A DNA stretch of 64,000 nt, from positions 42,959 through 106,958 of the forward strand of contig NZ_JAPMOU010000021.1 of NCBI RefSeq assembly GCF_028858535.1, given 5' to 3'. How positions within the stretch are numbered: the first letter of the stretch is position 1; each line of letters starts with the position of its first letter. The notes under the pieces are model-generated. The model made no database searches and was not told the origin of the DNA. It saw only the letters and a list, made by a program, of their open reading frames with translations. Below, in pieces: positions 19,417 to 27,151 of the stretch. This DNA is from Spartinivicinus poritis (GTDB lineage Bacteria; Pseudomonadota; Gammaproteobacteria; Pseudomonadales; Zooshikellaceae). The position numbers and the translations under genes were made by a program.

Positions 19417-20400
19417 TTAGTTTTTAGTGACTGCTGTGGGAGTGATGGTTGATTGGATTTGTTCACATATTATTGCTGCTGTGAGAGCTTGCTCAACACC
19501 TGGGAAGGGGACAGGGTTGCCCTGACAATTAGCAATAAATGTTTTTAATTCTTTCAATAGTGCCTCTTGTGGGGGTACGGCAACTGATTCCACCGTTGCA
19601 GAGATAGTATAAGGTTGATGTTCATTTTGAAATACCTGGGTTTGGCGATTAATGACAATTTCTTTCCTTAATAAATCACAGTCAATAAAACGGTCGATAC
19701 AGGTGGCTTGAATCAGCCGGGTTTTTTTCTCGGTTAAGCGACTGGCTAATACTCTTGAAAAGGCCCCATTTTTATGAATTAAAGTAGCAGAAGCGAAGCC
19801 AACTTTGCCGGAAGACTCGATCAAACCATTAGCACGAATTTCAGCGACAGGTCCATTCAGTAGCAATGCCAGGTCAATATCATGGATCATTAAGTCAGAT
19901 ATAACATCCACGTCACTGATTCGTGCACTTAATTTATTGGTACGAAAAAAGTCGATATTGATGACTTGGCCACTGTTTTGAAGAATATTGTTTAACTCAA
20001 CAATGGCAGGACTAAATCGCTCGATAAAACCAACTTGAATGGTTAACTGGTTTTTATTAGCTAGATAAGCAATGGATTGGATAGACTTAATACTAGCTGC
20101 TAAGGGCTTTTCTACAAAGAATTGAGTCACGTACTGACTGCACATTTCAATGTAATAGGTATGGGTCGAGGTGGGGGTGGCAATCACCACTGCATCAATC
20201 AGTGGGAGCAGTGCCTGGAGGTCAGTTCCACAACGGGTTTGGTATTGATGGGCCAGTGTCTCCATTCGCTGCTGGTGGGTATCAAAAACGAATACCAGGT
20301 CTACTGCGCGGAGCATAGCTAAAATGCGCAAGTGATTTTGGCCCATTTTTCCTAAGCCGAGGAGCCCTATTCGAATTGGAGGCATTGACTGATTCAACAC
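19417..20400 (-). CDS. Gfo/Idh/MocA-type oxidoreductase (nucleotide-sugar 3-dehydrogenase candidate)
   Basis: NAD(P)-dependent sugar oxidoreductase with the Rossmann motif IGLLGLGKMGQNHLRIL, then VVIATPTSTH, then FFVEKPLA (the EKP motif) and VISDLMIHDIDLALLL. I choose GTG 20400, since AAAGG lies 7 bases upstream and 4 bases separate it from the preceding stop. ATG 20385 is the alternative. Next to WbpD- and WbpE-like genes it should oxidise C3 of a UDP-GlcNAc-type sugar (WbpB/GnnA role). The IHD segment resembles GnnA-like enzymes more than WbpB. Confidence 0.82.
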   Translation of the reverse strand: MLNQSMPPIRIGLLGLGKMGQNHLRILAMLRAVDLVFVFDTHQQRMETLAHQYQTRCGTDLQALLPLIDAVVIATPTSTHTYYIEMCSQYVTQFFVEKPLAASIKSIQSIAYLANKNQLTIQVGFIERFSPAIVELNNILQNSGQVINIDFFRTNKLSARISDVDVISDLMIHDIDLALLLNGPVAEIRANGLIESSGKVGFASATLIHKNGAFSRVLASRLTEKKTRLIQATCIDRFIDCDLLRKEIVINRQTQVFQNEHQPYTISATVESVAVPPQEALLKELKTFIANCQGNPVPFPGVEQALTAAIICEQIQSTITPTAVTKN

Positions 20401-20404
20401 GTTA

Positions 20405-20911
20405 CTACCTTTTATTATCTTTGCACGGTTGACGGTTAACCCGATGACCAGCTTTATCAACATAACCTATATGACGAGCAGGATTACCTATTACCAGAGA
20501 AAATGGCGCAACATCATGTGTGACCACGGAACCTGCGGCAATCATGGCATATTCACCAATAGTGATCCCACAGATAAGAGTGGTATTAGCACCAATACTA
20601 GCACCAGACAATACGACAGTAGGGCTTACTTGCCACTCCTGATTGAACGCTCGTGGCACTTTGTCATTGGTAAAACACACATGGGGGCCAATAAATACAT
20701 CGTCATAAATAGTGACGCCATAAAAAATTGAAACGCTATTTTGAATTTTGCAGCCGTTGCCAATTATTACATCGTGGTCAATATAGACATCTTTACCAAT
20801 AGTACAGTGGTTGCCAATTCGGGCATTTTCACGAATTTGGGTATTGATCCAGATGTTACAGTTTTCACCAATCATTGCCCGTTCATCAATAATAGCCGTT
20901 TTATCAATCAT
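20405..20911 (-). CDS. Hexapeptide-repeat N-acetyltransferase, WbpD-like
   Basis: A 168-residue left-handed beta-helix acyltransferase with about 10 hexapeptide turns (IGENCNIWINTQI, IGNHCTIG, IGEYAMIAAGSVV). The segment IGPHVCFTNDKVPRAF followed by GNPARHIGYVD is typical of the WbpD/WlbB group, which acetylates the 3-amino group of UDP-2-acetamido-3-amino sugars. It lies between the 3-dehydrogenase and 3-aminotransferase candidates in one operon, so a 2,3-diacetamido sugar nucleotide is the likely product. Confidence 0.85.
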   Translation of the reverse strand: MIDKTAIIDERAMIGENCNIWINTQIRENARIGNHCTIGKDVYIDHDVIIGNGCKIQNSVSIFYGVTIYDDVFIGPHVCFTNDKVPRAFNQEWQVSPTVVLSGASIGANTTLICGITIGEYAMIAAGSVVTHDVAPFSLVIGNPARHIGYVDKAGHRVNRQPCKDNKR

Positions 20912-21072
20912 GATACCCTTCGCGAATCATTGGTGGACGGTTACATTTTTAGTGAGCTTGAATTTATCGGTAATACCATCAGTCATATTGAAGCCAGATA
21001 CAATATCCGAGCCAGAAGTAGCAAAGTGTTGTTTTGATTCGGTCATTTACAATAGTCAGTGGTTAATAATGA

Positions 21073-22260
21073 TTATCGGCTGGTGGATTTAATTACTTTA
21101 ACGATTTGATCAATGACTGCCGCTTCTAGATAAGGGTGCATGGGTAGACTGAACAGGGTATTGGCTAGCTGTTCAGCCATTGGTAGATCACCGGGTTGAT
21201 AACCTAAATAGTGAAAAGCCGGTTGTAAGTGTAGGGGAATAGGGTAGTAAATTTGGTAAGGTATTTTATTCATTTTAAGGGCGTTGCAAATGGCAGAGCG
21301 TTGATCCTGCTGTTTTGCTTTGACGGTAAATTGTGCCCAGGCACTTTGCTTTTGACTTTCATTCGATGGGGTGTTGATGCCCTGGGTCGCTAAGTTAATA
21401 TGTTTACATGCGGTTTGATAATAGTCGGCAATTCTTTGCCGTTGTTGCAGCTCTTGAGGAAAAATAGTTAGTTTTTCAAGTAAAATAGCTGCTTGTAGTG
21501 TATCTAAGCGACTATTGAGGCCTATTTGGATATGCTCCGCGCGGGTTGGTCCCTGCCCGTGAAGGTGAATAGAACGCAATGTTGAAGCTAATTTCTCGTT
21601 ATTGGTAAATAAAGCCCCTCCATCCCCATAGCAACCTAAAGGCTTGGTTGGAAAAAAAGAAGTGGTTGTAATATCACTCGCGAGGCTACCGACTTTTTGC
21701 TTATTTATGCTGGCACCAAAACTTTGGGCGGCATCAGCAATGACAAATAAATTATATTGGTGAGCCAGCTGATTAATAGCTGAATAATGACAGGGTAGGC
21801 CGAATAAATCCACCGTAATAATACCAGCAACGCGCGGTTTATCTGGCAGCTGTTGTTGAAGTGATTTAGGTAGCAACTGTTGTTGATTATAAAAATCAGT
21901 AATTACTACTTCCAGCTGAGTGGCATCTAAATTAAAGTCATCTGGATTTACATCGCAAAATAGCGGAATTCCACCAACTAATGCAATCGCCTCCGCAGTT
22001 GCAAAAAAACTATAAGGGGTCGTGATAATCACATCCCCAGGCTTCACTTGCAATGCATAAAGAGCCAAGATCAAGGCATCAGTGCCTGATGCACAGCTAA
22101 TGACGTGTTCTACTTGACAATAATCAGCCAGCTGTCGCTCCAGCTCAGAAACTTCAGGCCCTAAAATATAATGGTTATGATTCAGTACATCAGAAATGCG
22201 TTGGTTAAGTTGATCTTTAATAATAGCTTGTTGTGCTTTTAGGTCAATAAATGGAATCAT
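21073..22260 (-). CDS. DegT aminotransferase, WbpE-like
   Basis: PLP aminotransferase of 395 residues. MIPFIDLKAQQAIIKDQL, NHYILGPEVSELERQLADYC and SCASGTDALILAL follow the WbpE pattern closely. The PLP Asp is in VIADAAQSFGAS (about 176) and the Schiff-base Lys206 in SFFPTKPLGCYGDGGA. The start ATG 22260 overlaps the stop of the upstream TPR transferase (ATGA), indicating translational coupling; the open frame before it is not used. Expected reaction: amination at C3 of a 3-oxo UDP-GlcNAc-type sugar. Confidence 0.88.
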   Translation of the reverse strand: MIPFIDLKAQQAIIKDQLNQRISDVLNHNHYILGPEVSELERQLADYCQVEHVISCASGTDALILALYALQVKPGDVIITTPYSFFATAEAIALVGGIPLFCDVNPDDFNLDATQLEVVITDFYNQQQLLPKSLQQQLPDKPRVAGIITVDLFGLPCHYSAINQLAHQYNLFVIADAAQSFGASINKQKVGSLASDITTTSFFPTKPLGCYGDGGALFTNNEKLASTLRSIHLHGQGPTRAEHIQIGLNSRLDTLQAAILLEKLTIFPQELQQRQRIADYYQTACKHINLATQGINTPSNESQKQSAWAQFTVKAKQQDQRSAICNALKMNKIPYQIYYPIPLHLQPAFHYLGYQPGDLPMAEQLANTLFSLPMHPYLEAAVIDQIVKVIKSTSR

Positions 22261-24008
22261 GTTTGTTGGCTGATTGACAGAAAATGCTGGCAGTATATCT
22301 GGGCACATCGCTGTTGATTGGCAAATAACTCATTAATTAAATGCTGGTTAAGCTGACTGGCTTGTTGGTATTGGTGCGGATCGGTAGCCAGGTGTAACGC
22401 AATAGCCTGATATTCGTTAACATTAGTTGCAATTGACTGATAAAAAGCGACTGTCGTAATATTCGCCGGAAAGTAGGTGTTAATTAATGCATCAATTGTA
22501 GGGTAATAACTAACATAATTTGGTTGATTAAACATCACCACTGGCTTTTCTGCTGCCATACTTTCTAGAAGTGAATAACCGCTTCCACAGGGGAATGAAT
22601 CGAGAAAAATATCAATAACCTGGCAATATAATTTCGAGTTTACCCACCCTACATAATGGCAGCGGTGAGCAACTCCGCGTTCGCTAAAAACCTGTTCAAT
22701 GGTTGGGTCCAGCTCTCGGCCTGTAAATAAATAACCGGCGTCCGGGTTAGCTGTTAAAATGTCGGCAATACAATTTAGAAACAGTGGGTCATTGAGCTTT
22801 TCTTCTCGGGCAATAGTGCCGTATAAACAAGCATAGGGATACTGATGACGTAGTTGTTTTGCAGTAGCGGTTTGGGTTTCATCAAACCAATTAGTTGATG
22901 ACAGTGTGCCACCATGCCACTGGATGCCATTGTGTTCGAAGGTTTCATCCACATGCATACTCGATACATAGCCATCAATATCAGGCAAAGAGAAACCGTG
23001 GAATTTCATCGTCCACCAAATTTGGGTTTTGGCTAGGCGTAAACCAAATGCAAATGACATTTCAGGCACAGAGGTTACCCAGACCAGGGTTTGATAGCCC
23101 TGAGTATATAAATAAGATTTTAAGAAAGCATAACGGGCAGAGCGGGGCATTTGAGGGTGCTCAGTTTCAACCTCTATTATTGGCACCTTGAGCGCTTGTA
23201 ATTGGTTGACCATATCGGTGTTGTGGTCGGCGATAGTAATTACCATCGGGCTAATTAAGGGCGTTGCTAATTGCTGATGACCAGCCAAAAAGCTAATAAG
23301 TGCTTCCACATGGGCGAGGGTGCTGCTGGTATGTAAAATAAAGACGATTTTAGGTAAATTATGTTCAGCTAGTGGGTTGCCCGCTGACCAGTTTTCACCT
23401 GCAATCATTTCATCAACGGTTTTTCGATAACGTTGACCTGCTTCATGTAATTGGTTTTTCCAGCACTTAAATGCCTGTTCAAAATGTGTTTCCGATTCTT
23501 CCCGTTTGACATAGTGCTGGTAAATATAACCTTCCAGAAAAAAAGCTAAGTCATAGTGATCATGTTGAGCTGCTGTCAGCAAGATAGGCAACGCATAATT
23601 TTCAAAGATGGCTGTTAGCCACTCCATTGGCTCGGCTTTATTAAATGCCAATTTATCAAAGGTGAGTTTGATTAAATTACCCATTTCGGGTTTTAACTCA
23701 GGTCTCATCCATTGGATTAACGTATTAGCTAACGGTTTTAAATACTGATCAGCATGGCTACGTTGCTTTCCTACTAGTGCACACAGGTTATAAATAGCAT
23801 CAGAATTACTTGGGTTAGCAAGCATGGCCTTGGCAAAGTAGTCCATTGCCTCATAAGTATTACCTTGCAAGGCAGCAATAACGGCAGCAATATTCAGTGC
23901 CTTATCATTATTGGGCTGTTGTAATAATACCGGCTGAATGGTAGCCAGTGCGTCATTATATTGCTGCTGACGGACTAACTGCTCGGCTTGTTGAATAATA
24001 TGATCCAT
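22257..24008 (-). CDS. TPR-containing glycosyltransferase, OGT/SPINDLY-like
   Basis: A 583-residue protein. An N-terminal TPR segment (about 1-90, with PNNDKALNIAAVIAALQGNT and NPSNSDAIYNLCAL) and a helical middle precede a C-terminal GT-B domain. That domain includes ACLYGTIAREEKLND, GYLFTGRELDP, HYVGWVNSKLYCQVIDIFLD and GSGYSLLESMAAEKPVVMF, matching O-GlcNAc-transferase/HMW1C-like enzymes. It starts the nucleotide-sugar operon and lies 88 bases downstream of a flagellin gene with no clear terminator between. It is a good candidate for direct flagellin glycosylation in the cytoplasm. Confidence 0.8.
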   Translation of the reverse strand: MDHIIQQAEQLVRQQQYNDALATIQPVLLQQPNNDKALNIAAVIAALQGNTYEAMDYFAKAMLANPSNSDAIYNLCALVGKQRSHADQYLKPLANTLIQWMRPELKPEMGNLIKLTFDKLAFNKAEPMEWLTAIFENYALPILLTAAQHDHYDLAFFLEGYIYQHYVKREESETHFEQAFKCWKNQLHEAGQRYRKTVDEMIAGENWSAGNPLAEHNLPKIVFILHTSSTLAHVEALISFLAGHQQLATPLISPMVITIADHNTDMVNQLQALKVPIIEVETEHPQMPRSARYAFLKSYLYTQGYQTLVWVTSVPEMSFAFGLRLAKTQIWWTMKFHGFSLPDIDGYVSSMHVDETFEHNGIQWHGGTLSSTNWFDETQTATAKQLRHQYPYACLYGTIAREEKLNDPLFLNCIADILTANPDAGYLFTGRELDPTIEQVFSERGVAHRCHYVGWVNSKLYCQVIDIFLDSFPCGSGYSLLESMAAEKPVVMFNQPNYVSYYPTIDALINTYFPANITTVAFYQSIATNVNEYQAIALHLATDPHQYQQASQLNQHLINELFANQQRCAQIYCQHFLSISQQT

Positions 24009-24096
24009 ATATCCTTCAAGAGCCCAATTATTAGTATAAAGCGTTTATTGTAGTTAGCATCATGCTCCTTTTGTATGACTATTTTGTTATACGCCA

Positions 24097-26292
24097 TTAG
24101 CCTTGTAATAATTGTAATACCTGCTGTGGTAGAGCATTAGCCTGTGACAGCATGGCAATACCCGCCTGTTGTAGTACTTGGGTTCTGGCCAGCTCGGCGG
24201 TTTCTGCTGCAAAATCGGCATCTTTTATCCGTGAATTAGCAGCAGATAAGTTCTCTGCTGCAATGGCCTGGTTGGATACTGTCGATTCAAAACGGTTTTG
24301 AATCGCACCTAAGTTAGACCGTTGTAAATTAATAGATTGTAACGCATGGTCAACTGACTCTAGTGCAGTGAGTGCGCCCTCTACCGTTGAGATATCGATG
24401 TCTTGAAGAAACTGACCTGTTTCGGCGCCGCCAAAAGTGCCTGCTTGTAATCCATGATTAGTCAATCCATTTGCATTATTGCTGGTTAGGGTTATAGGGG
24501 CTGCGGAGTTAAGCCTGATTGATGACTCATAAGTACCGGCGGTACCTGCAGCAAGCCCGGTATTGACTAAACCTGTTGACGCTGGGGTTAAAGGGGTTCC
24601 CGCCGTTGGGAACGTGATTGTTATATTTCTACCATCTTCAGCAAATAATTGAACTCCACCGGTATCACTGCCTGTATCAACAGCGGTGACTCCTGTTTGG
24701 CCAGAAATAGCATTGATCGCGTTAACTACGGCAAATCGGCTCGCCTCAGAATCAGTGGTTGTATTAATAGTGGACGTTTGAACGCCATTAATGGTGAGTA
24801 CGCCACTGGTTGCCGCAGCAGTCATAGTACTGCCATTCACTAAATTAGGGTTAGGCGTCGCAGTCACGCCTGTTCGCTCACTGACTTTGTTGATAGCAGC
24901 CGCTTTAGTGATAGCGCTGCTGCCTTTATCCTGACTAGAGGCAGTATCATCCAAAGGGTTACCAGCAGGGACGGGAACATCATTGATGACAAGATCGCCA
25001 TCATTAAGCGTCGGGGCTGCCTGCTTTCCTGCTGTGCCCGAGTCACCATCTATTGCCGCGAGTGAGGAAAGGAACGCGCCTGTTCCTGGGTAGGTGCCTT
25101 CTGCCAGGCCAACATTTTGATTCAGCTGGCCACTCGTGCCTTGTTCGATTTTAATGGGGGTGCCATCTTTGGATATTAAGGTAAAGCCACCTGATGCTGA
25201 CGCTCCGGAAGACGCAGCAGTAATGGCAGCTGCACTGGTAATATCAGCCGTGGTACCGACATTCGCGGCTCCTCCGATAGTAGGCATGCCGGTAGCGGCG
25301 GAAGTGACATTATCGCCACCACTATTATTGTAAATAAGCGTTATGTTTCTGCCATCCGCCGCTTCCAATACGATACCGGAGGCATCTTGTCCAGTATTGG
25401 TGGCTACCACCCCCGTTTGATTAGAAAAGGCATTAATAGCCGTTACCACCGCCTCGCGATTAGAGTCGGTTGATAAATTAGCGCTGGTGGCTAGGGTAAT
25501 GGTGACTCCATTCAGCAAAATATCACCTGCAGTTGTCACCGCGGGGGTTGTCTGGTTGGTTCCTTCAACAGAGTTGGTTAATACTTCTGCTGTAACGCCT
25601 GTTTCATCAGACTTGGAGTTAATTGCAGCGACTTTAGAGATGGCACTGGCACTTTTGTTGGCTACTGATGCGGTATCAGAAGTGGATTTTGAGCTGGGAA
25701 TTGGCACCCCGTTAATTAATAAATCCCCTTGAGCTATGCCGGTACTGGTACCGCGAGCACTGACACCAACTTCTTCAGAAGCACCTAGTTGATCAACCCT
25801 TGCGCCTTCAATGTTAAAAGCGATATTTTCCCCTTCATTGGCCCCAATTTGAAAAGTGACTTCCGTAAAGGTGCCATCTAGTAGCTGGGTGCCGTTATAG
25901 TTAGTTTGCTCAGAAACTCGTTGAATTTCTTTTTTCAGTTGTTGTACTTCGGCATTGAGTGCTTCACGGTCTTCAGCGCTGTTGGTGGCATTAGCCGCTT
26001 GTAAGGCCAGATCACGAATCCGTAATAAATTATCTTTCATGGCACTTAATGCACCCTCGGCAATTTGTGCAAGGGAAACTCCATCATTGGCATTGCGAAT
26101 AGCTACATTAAGTCCTCGCACCTGGGTATCAAAGCGGGTAGAAATGGATAGCCCGGCAGCATCATCTCTGGCACTGTTAATCCGTAAACCAGAAGATAAC
26201 CGTTGCAAAGCAGTGGCATTGGCTGACTGGGAAGAATTTAAATGACGCTGGGCATTTAACGACGCAATATTGGTATTAATGACTTGTGGCAT
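24097..26292 (-). CDS. fliC: Flagellin 2 (large, sigma54-class)
   Basis: A 731-residue flagellin closely similar to the one at 10451, with the same opening (MPQVINTNIASLNAQRHL), the same tail (QVLQLLQG) and the same A-B-A-B internal modules. Those are GDLLINGVPIPSSKSTSDTA, ILLNGVTITLATSANL, GDLVINDVPVPAGNPLDDTA and VLTINGVQTSTINTTT. I start at ATG 26292 rather than the adjacent GTG 26295. No terminator is obvious before the TPR transferase, so flagellin and glycan genes may be cotranscribed. A sigma54-like element lies about 180 bases upstream. Confidence 0.95.
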   Translation of the reverse strand: MPQVINTNIASLNAQRHLNSSQSANATALQRLSSGLRINSARDDAAGLSISTRFDTQVRGLNVAIRNANDGVSLAQIAEGALSAMKDNLLRIRDLALQAANATNSAEDREALNAEVQQLKKEIQRVSEQTNYNGTQLLDGTFTEVTFQIGANEGENIAFNIEGARVDQLGASEEVGVSARGTSTGIAQGDLLINGVPIPSSKSTSDTASVANKSASAISKVAAINSKSDETGVTAEVLTNSVEGTNQTTPAVTTAGDILLNGVTITLATSANLSTDSNREAVVTAINAFSNQTGVVATNTGQDASGIVLEAADGRNITLIYNNSGGDNVTSAATGMPTIGGAANVGTTADITSAAAITAASSGASASGGFTLISKDGTPIKIEQGTSGQLNQNVGLAEGTYPGTGAFLSSLAAIDGDSGTAGKQAAPTLNDGDLVINDVPVPAGNPLDDTASSQDKGSSAITKAAAINKVSERTGVTATPNPNLVNGSTMTAAATSGVLTINGVQTSTINTTTDSEASRFAVVNAINAISGQTGVTAVDTGSDTGGVQLFAEDGRNITITFPTAGTPLTPASTGLVNTGLAAGTAGTYESSIRLNSAAPITLTSNNANGLTNHGLQAGTFGGAETGQFLQDIDISTVEGALTALESVDHALQSINLQRSNLGAIQNRFESTVSNQAIAAENLSAANSRIKDADFAAETAELARTQVLQQAGIAMLSQANALPQQVLQLLQG

Positions 26293-26471
26293 CACTGCTC
26301 TCCTTGTCTATACCTAAAGCAAACTGTTTTTACTAATAAACAGCCCTGTTTTAGATATATTTATGACCCGTGACTCACCGCCCTATAAAGTCATATTGAC
26401 ATGGTTATAGTGCAGCTGTATTAGGTTAATCTCTGGCCTCTCGTAGGCAATACATGACTCACTACACGTTA

Positions 26472-26488
26472 TACAAGGGGTATGCCAA
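26472..26488 (-). promoter_or_regulatory. Sigma54-like promoter of flagellin 2
   Basis: On the - strand TTGGCATACCCCTTGTA: full -24 half, correct spacing, with the -12 GC read as GT. Nearly identical to the element upstream of flagellin 1. The predicted leader is about 170 bases. Confidence 0.5.
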
Positions 26489-26951
26489 GGGATAATTCAC
26501 CTGCCTTATAAATCAAAATAAGTCTTATAAATCAAATAGCTGATTTTATTTTACGTGAAACTATCAGGAAAATAGAAGCCTGTTAGTGGCAGAATTTTGC
26601 CACTAATAAACTGAGTTTTAAGAACCAAAAAATGTAATAAAAAATTAAACTTTTTATTAATTAAGCCGTTAAGGGAATTGTCAATAATGTTGATGTTAGG
26701 TGAAATAAATAGAAAGAATAATAACAAGCTAATAATAAAAACTTAATATTAAAAAAGTGACTTATTCTGTCGCGATTAAGTTACTGTTTTATTTTGCTCC
26801 ACTAACCTTATTAGTAAGGCTGGTGGCGCACTTATTTTCTCTATAAAAATGTGCCACTTATTATCCCGTGAGGATAATGCTCACAAGTTTTATCCCCTTA
26901 GCCCAACCTTCTCTTAGATGAAGGTGTTGTAAAGGTGATCCAAACCAAGTT

Positions 26952-27053
26952 CCTTCTCCCCCTTGGGGGAGAAGGTTAGGATGAGGGGGTGGCATAAGCT
27001 AGTAGCTCTAAAATTAAACCCTCACCCCAGCCCTCTCCCAAAGGGAGAGGGGG
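26952..27053. repeat. REP-like GC-rich inverted repeats
   Basis: Two palindromes, CCTTCTCCCCCTTGG-type at 26952-26975 and CCCTCTCCC aaa GGGAGAGGG at 27031-27051, the latter preceded by CCCTCACCCCAG. Such CCCTCACCC...GGGAGAGGG units are widespread bacterial intergenic repeats. They separate flagellin 3 from any distant promoter. Confidence 0.75.
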
Positions 27054-27113
27054 CTAAAAATGCCTTTTGTGACGGAGAGAGATTTAATCTAAGTACTAAA
27101 GCAGTGAGCAAAG

Positions 27114-27145
27114 CCTCTCGATCAGCAGGGTAGTATGATCAGAGG
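27114..27145 (+). promoter_or_regulatory. Hairpin covering the flagellin 3 ribosome binding site
   Basis: CCTCTCGATCA (27114-27124) can pair with TGATCAGAGG (27136-27145) with one bulged C and an 11-base loop. AGAGG at 27141-27145 is the Shine-Dalgarno for ATG 27152, so the stem would hide it. Confidence 0.6.
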
Positions 27146-27151
27146 TGACTT

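Larger units (their letters stand above)
26293..27151 (+). other. Divergent intergenic region between flagellins 2 and 3
   Basis: An 859-base gap. It contains the flagellin 2 leader with its sigma54-like element, a palindrome at about 26584-26605 (TAGTGGCA / TGCCACTA), then GC-rich inverted repeats (26952-26975 and 27019-27053) of the dispersed REP type. Just before flagellin 3 there is a hairpin over its ribosome binding site. I see no credible gene and no sigma28 motif on the + strand. Confidence 0.7.

Noticed and set aside
26584..26605. Palindrome resembling a sigma54 site on both strands (TGGCA...TTGCC)
   Set aside because: The spacing between GG and GC is one base too short on either strand; better read as a hairpin.
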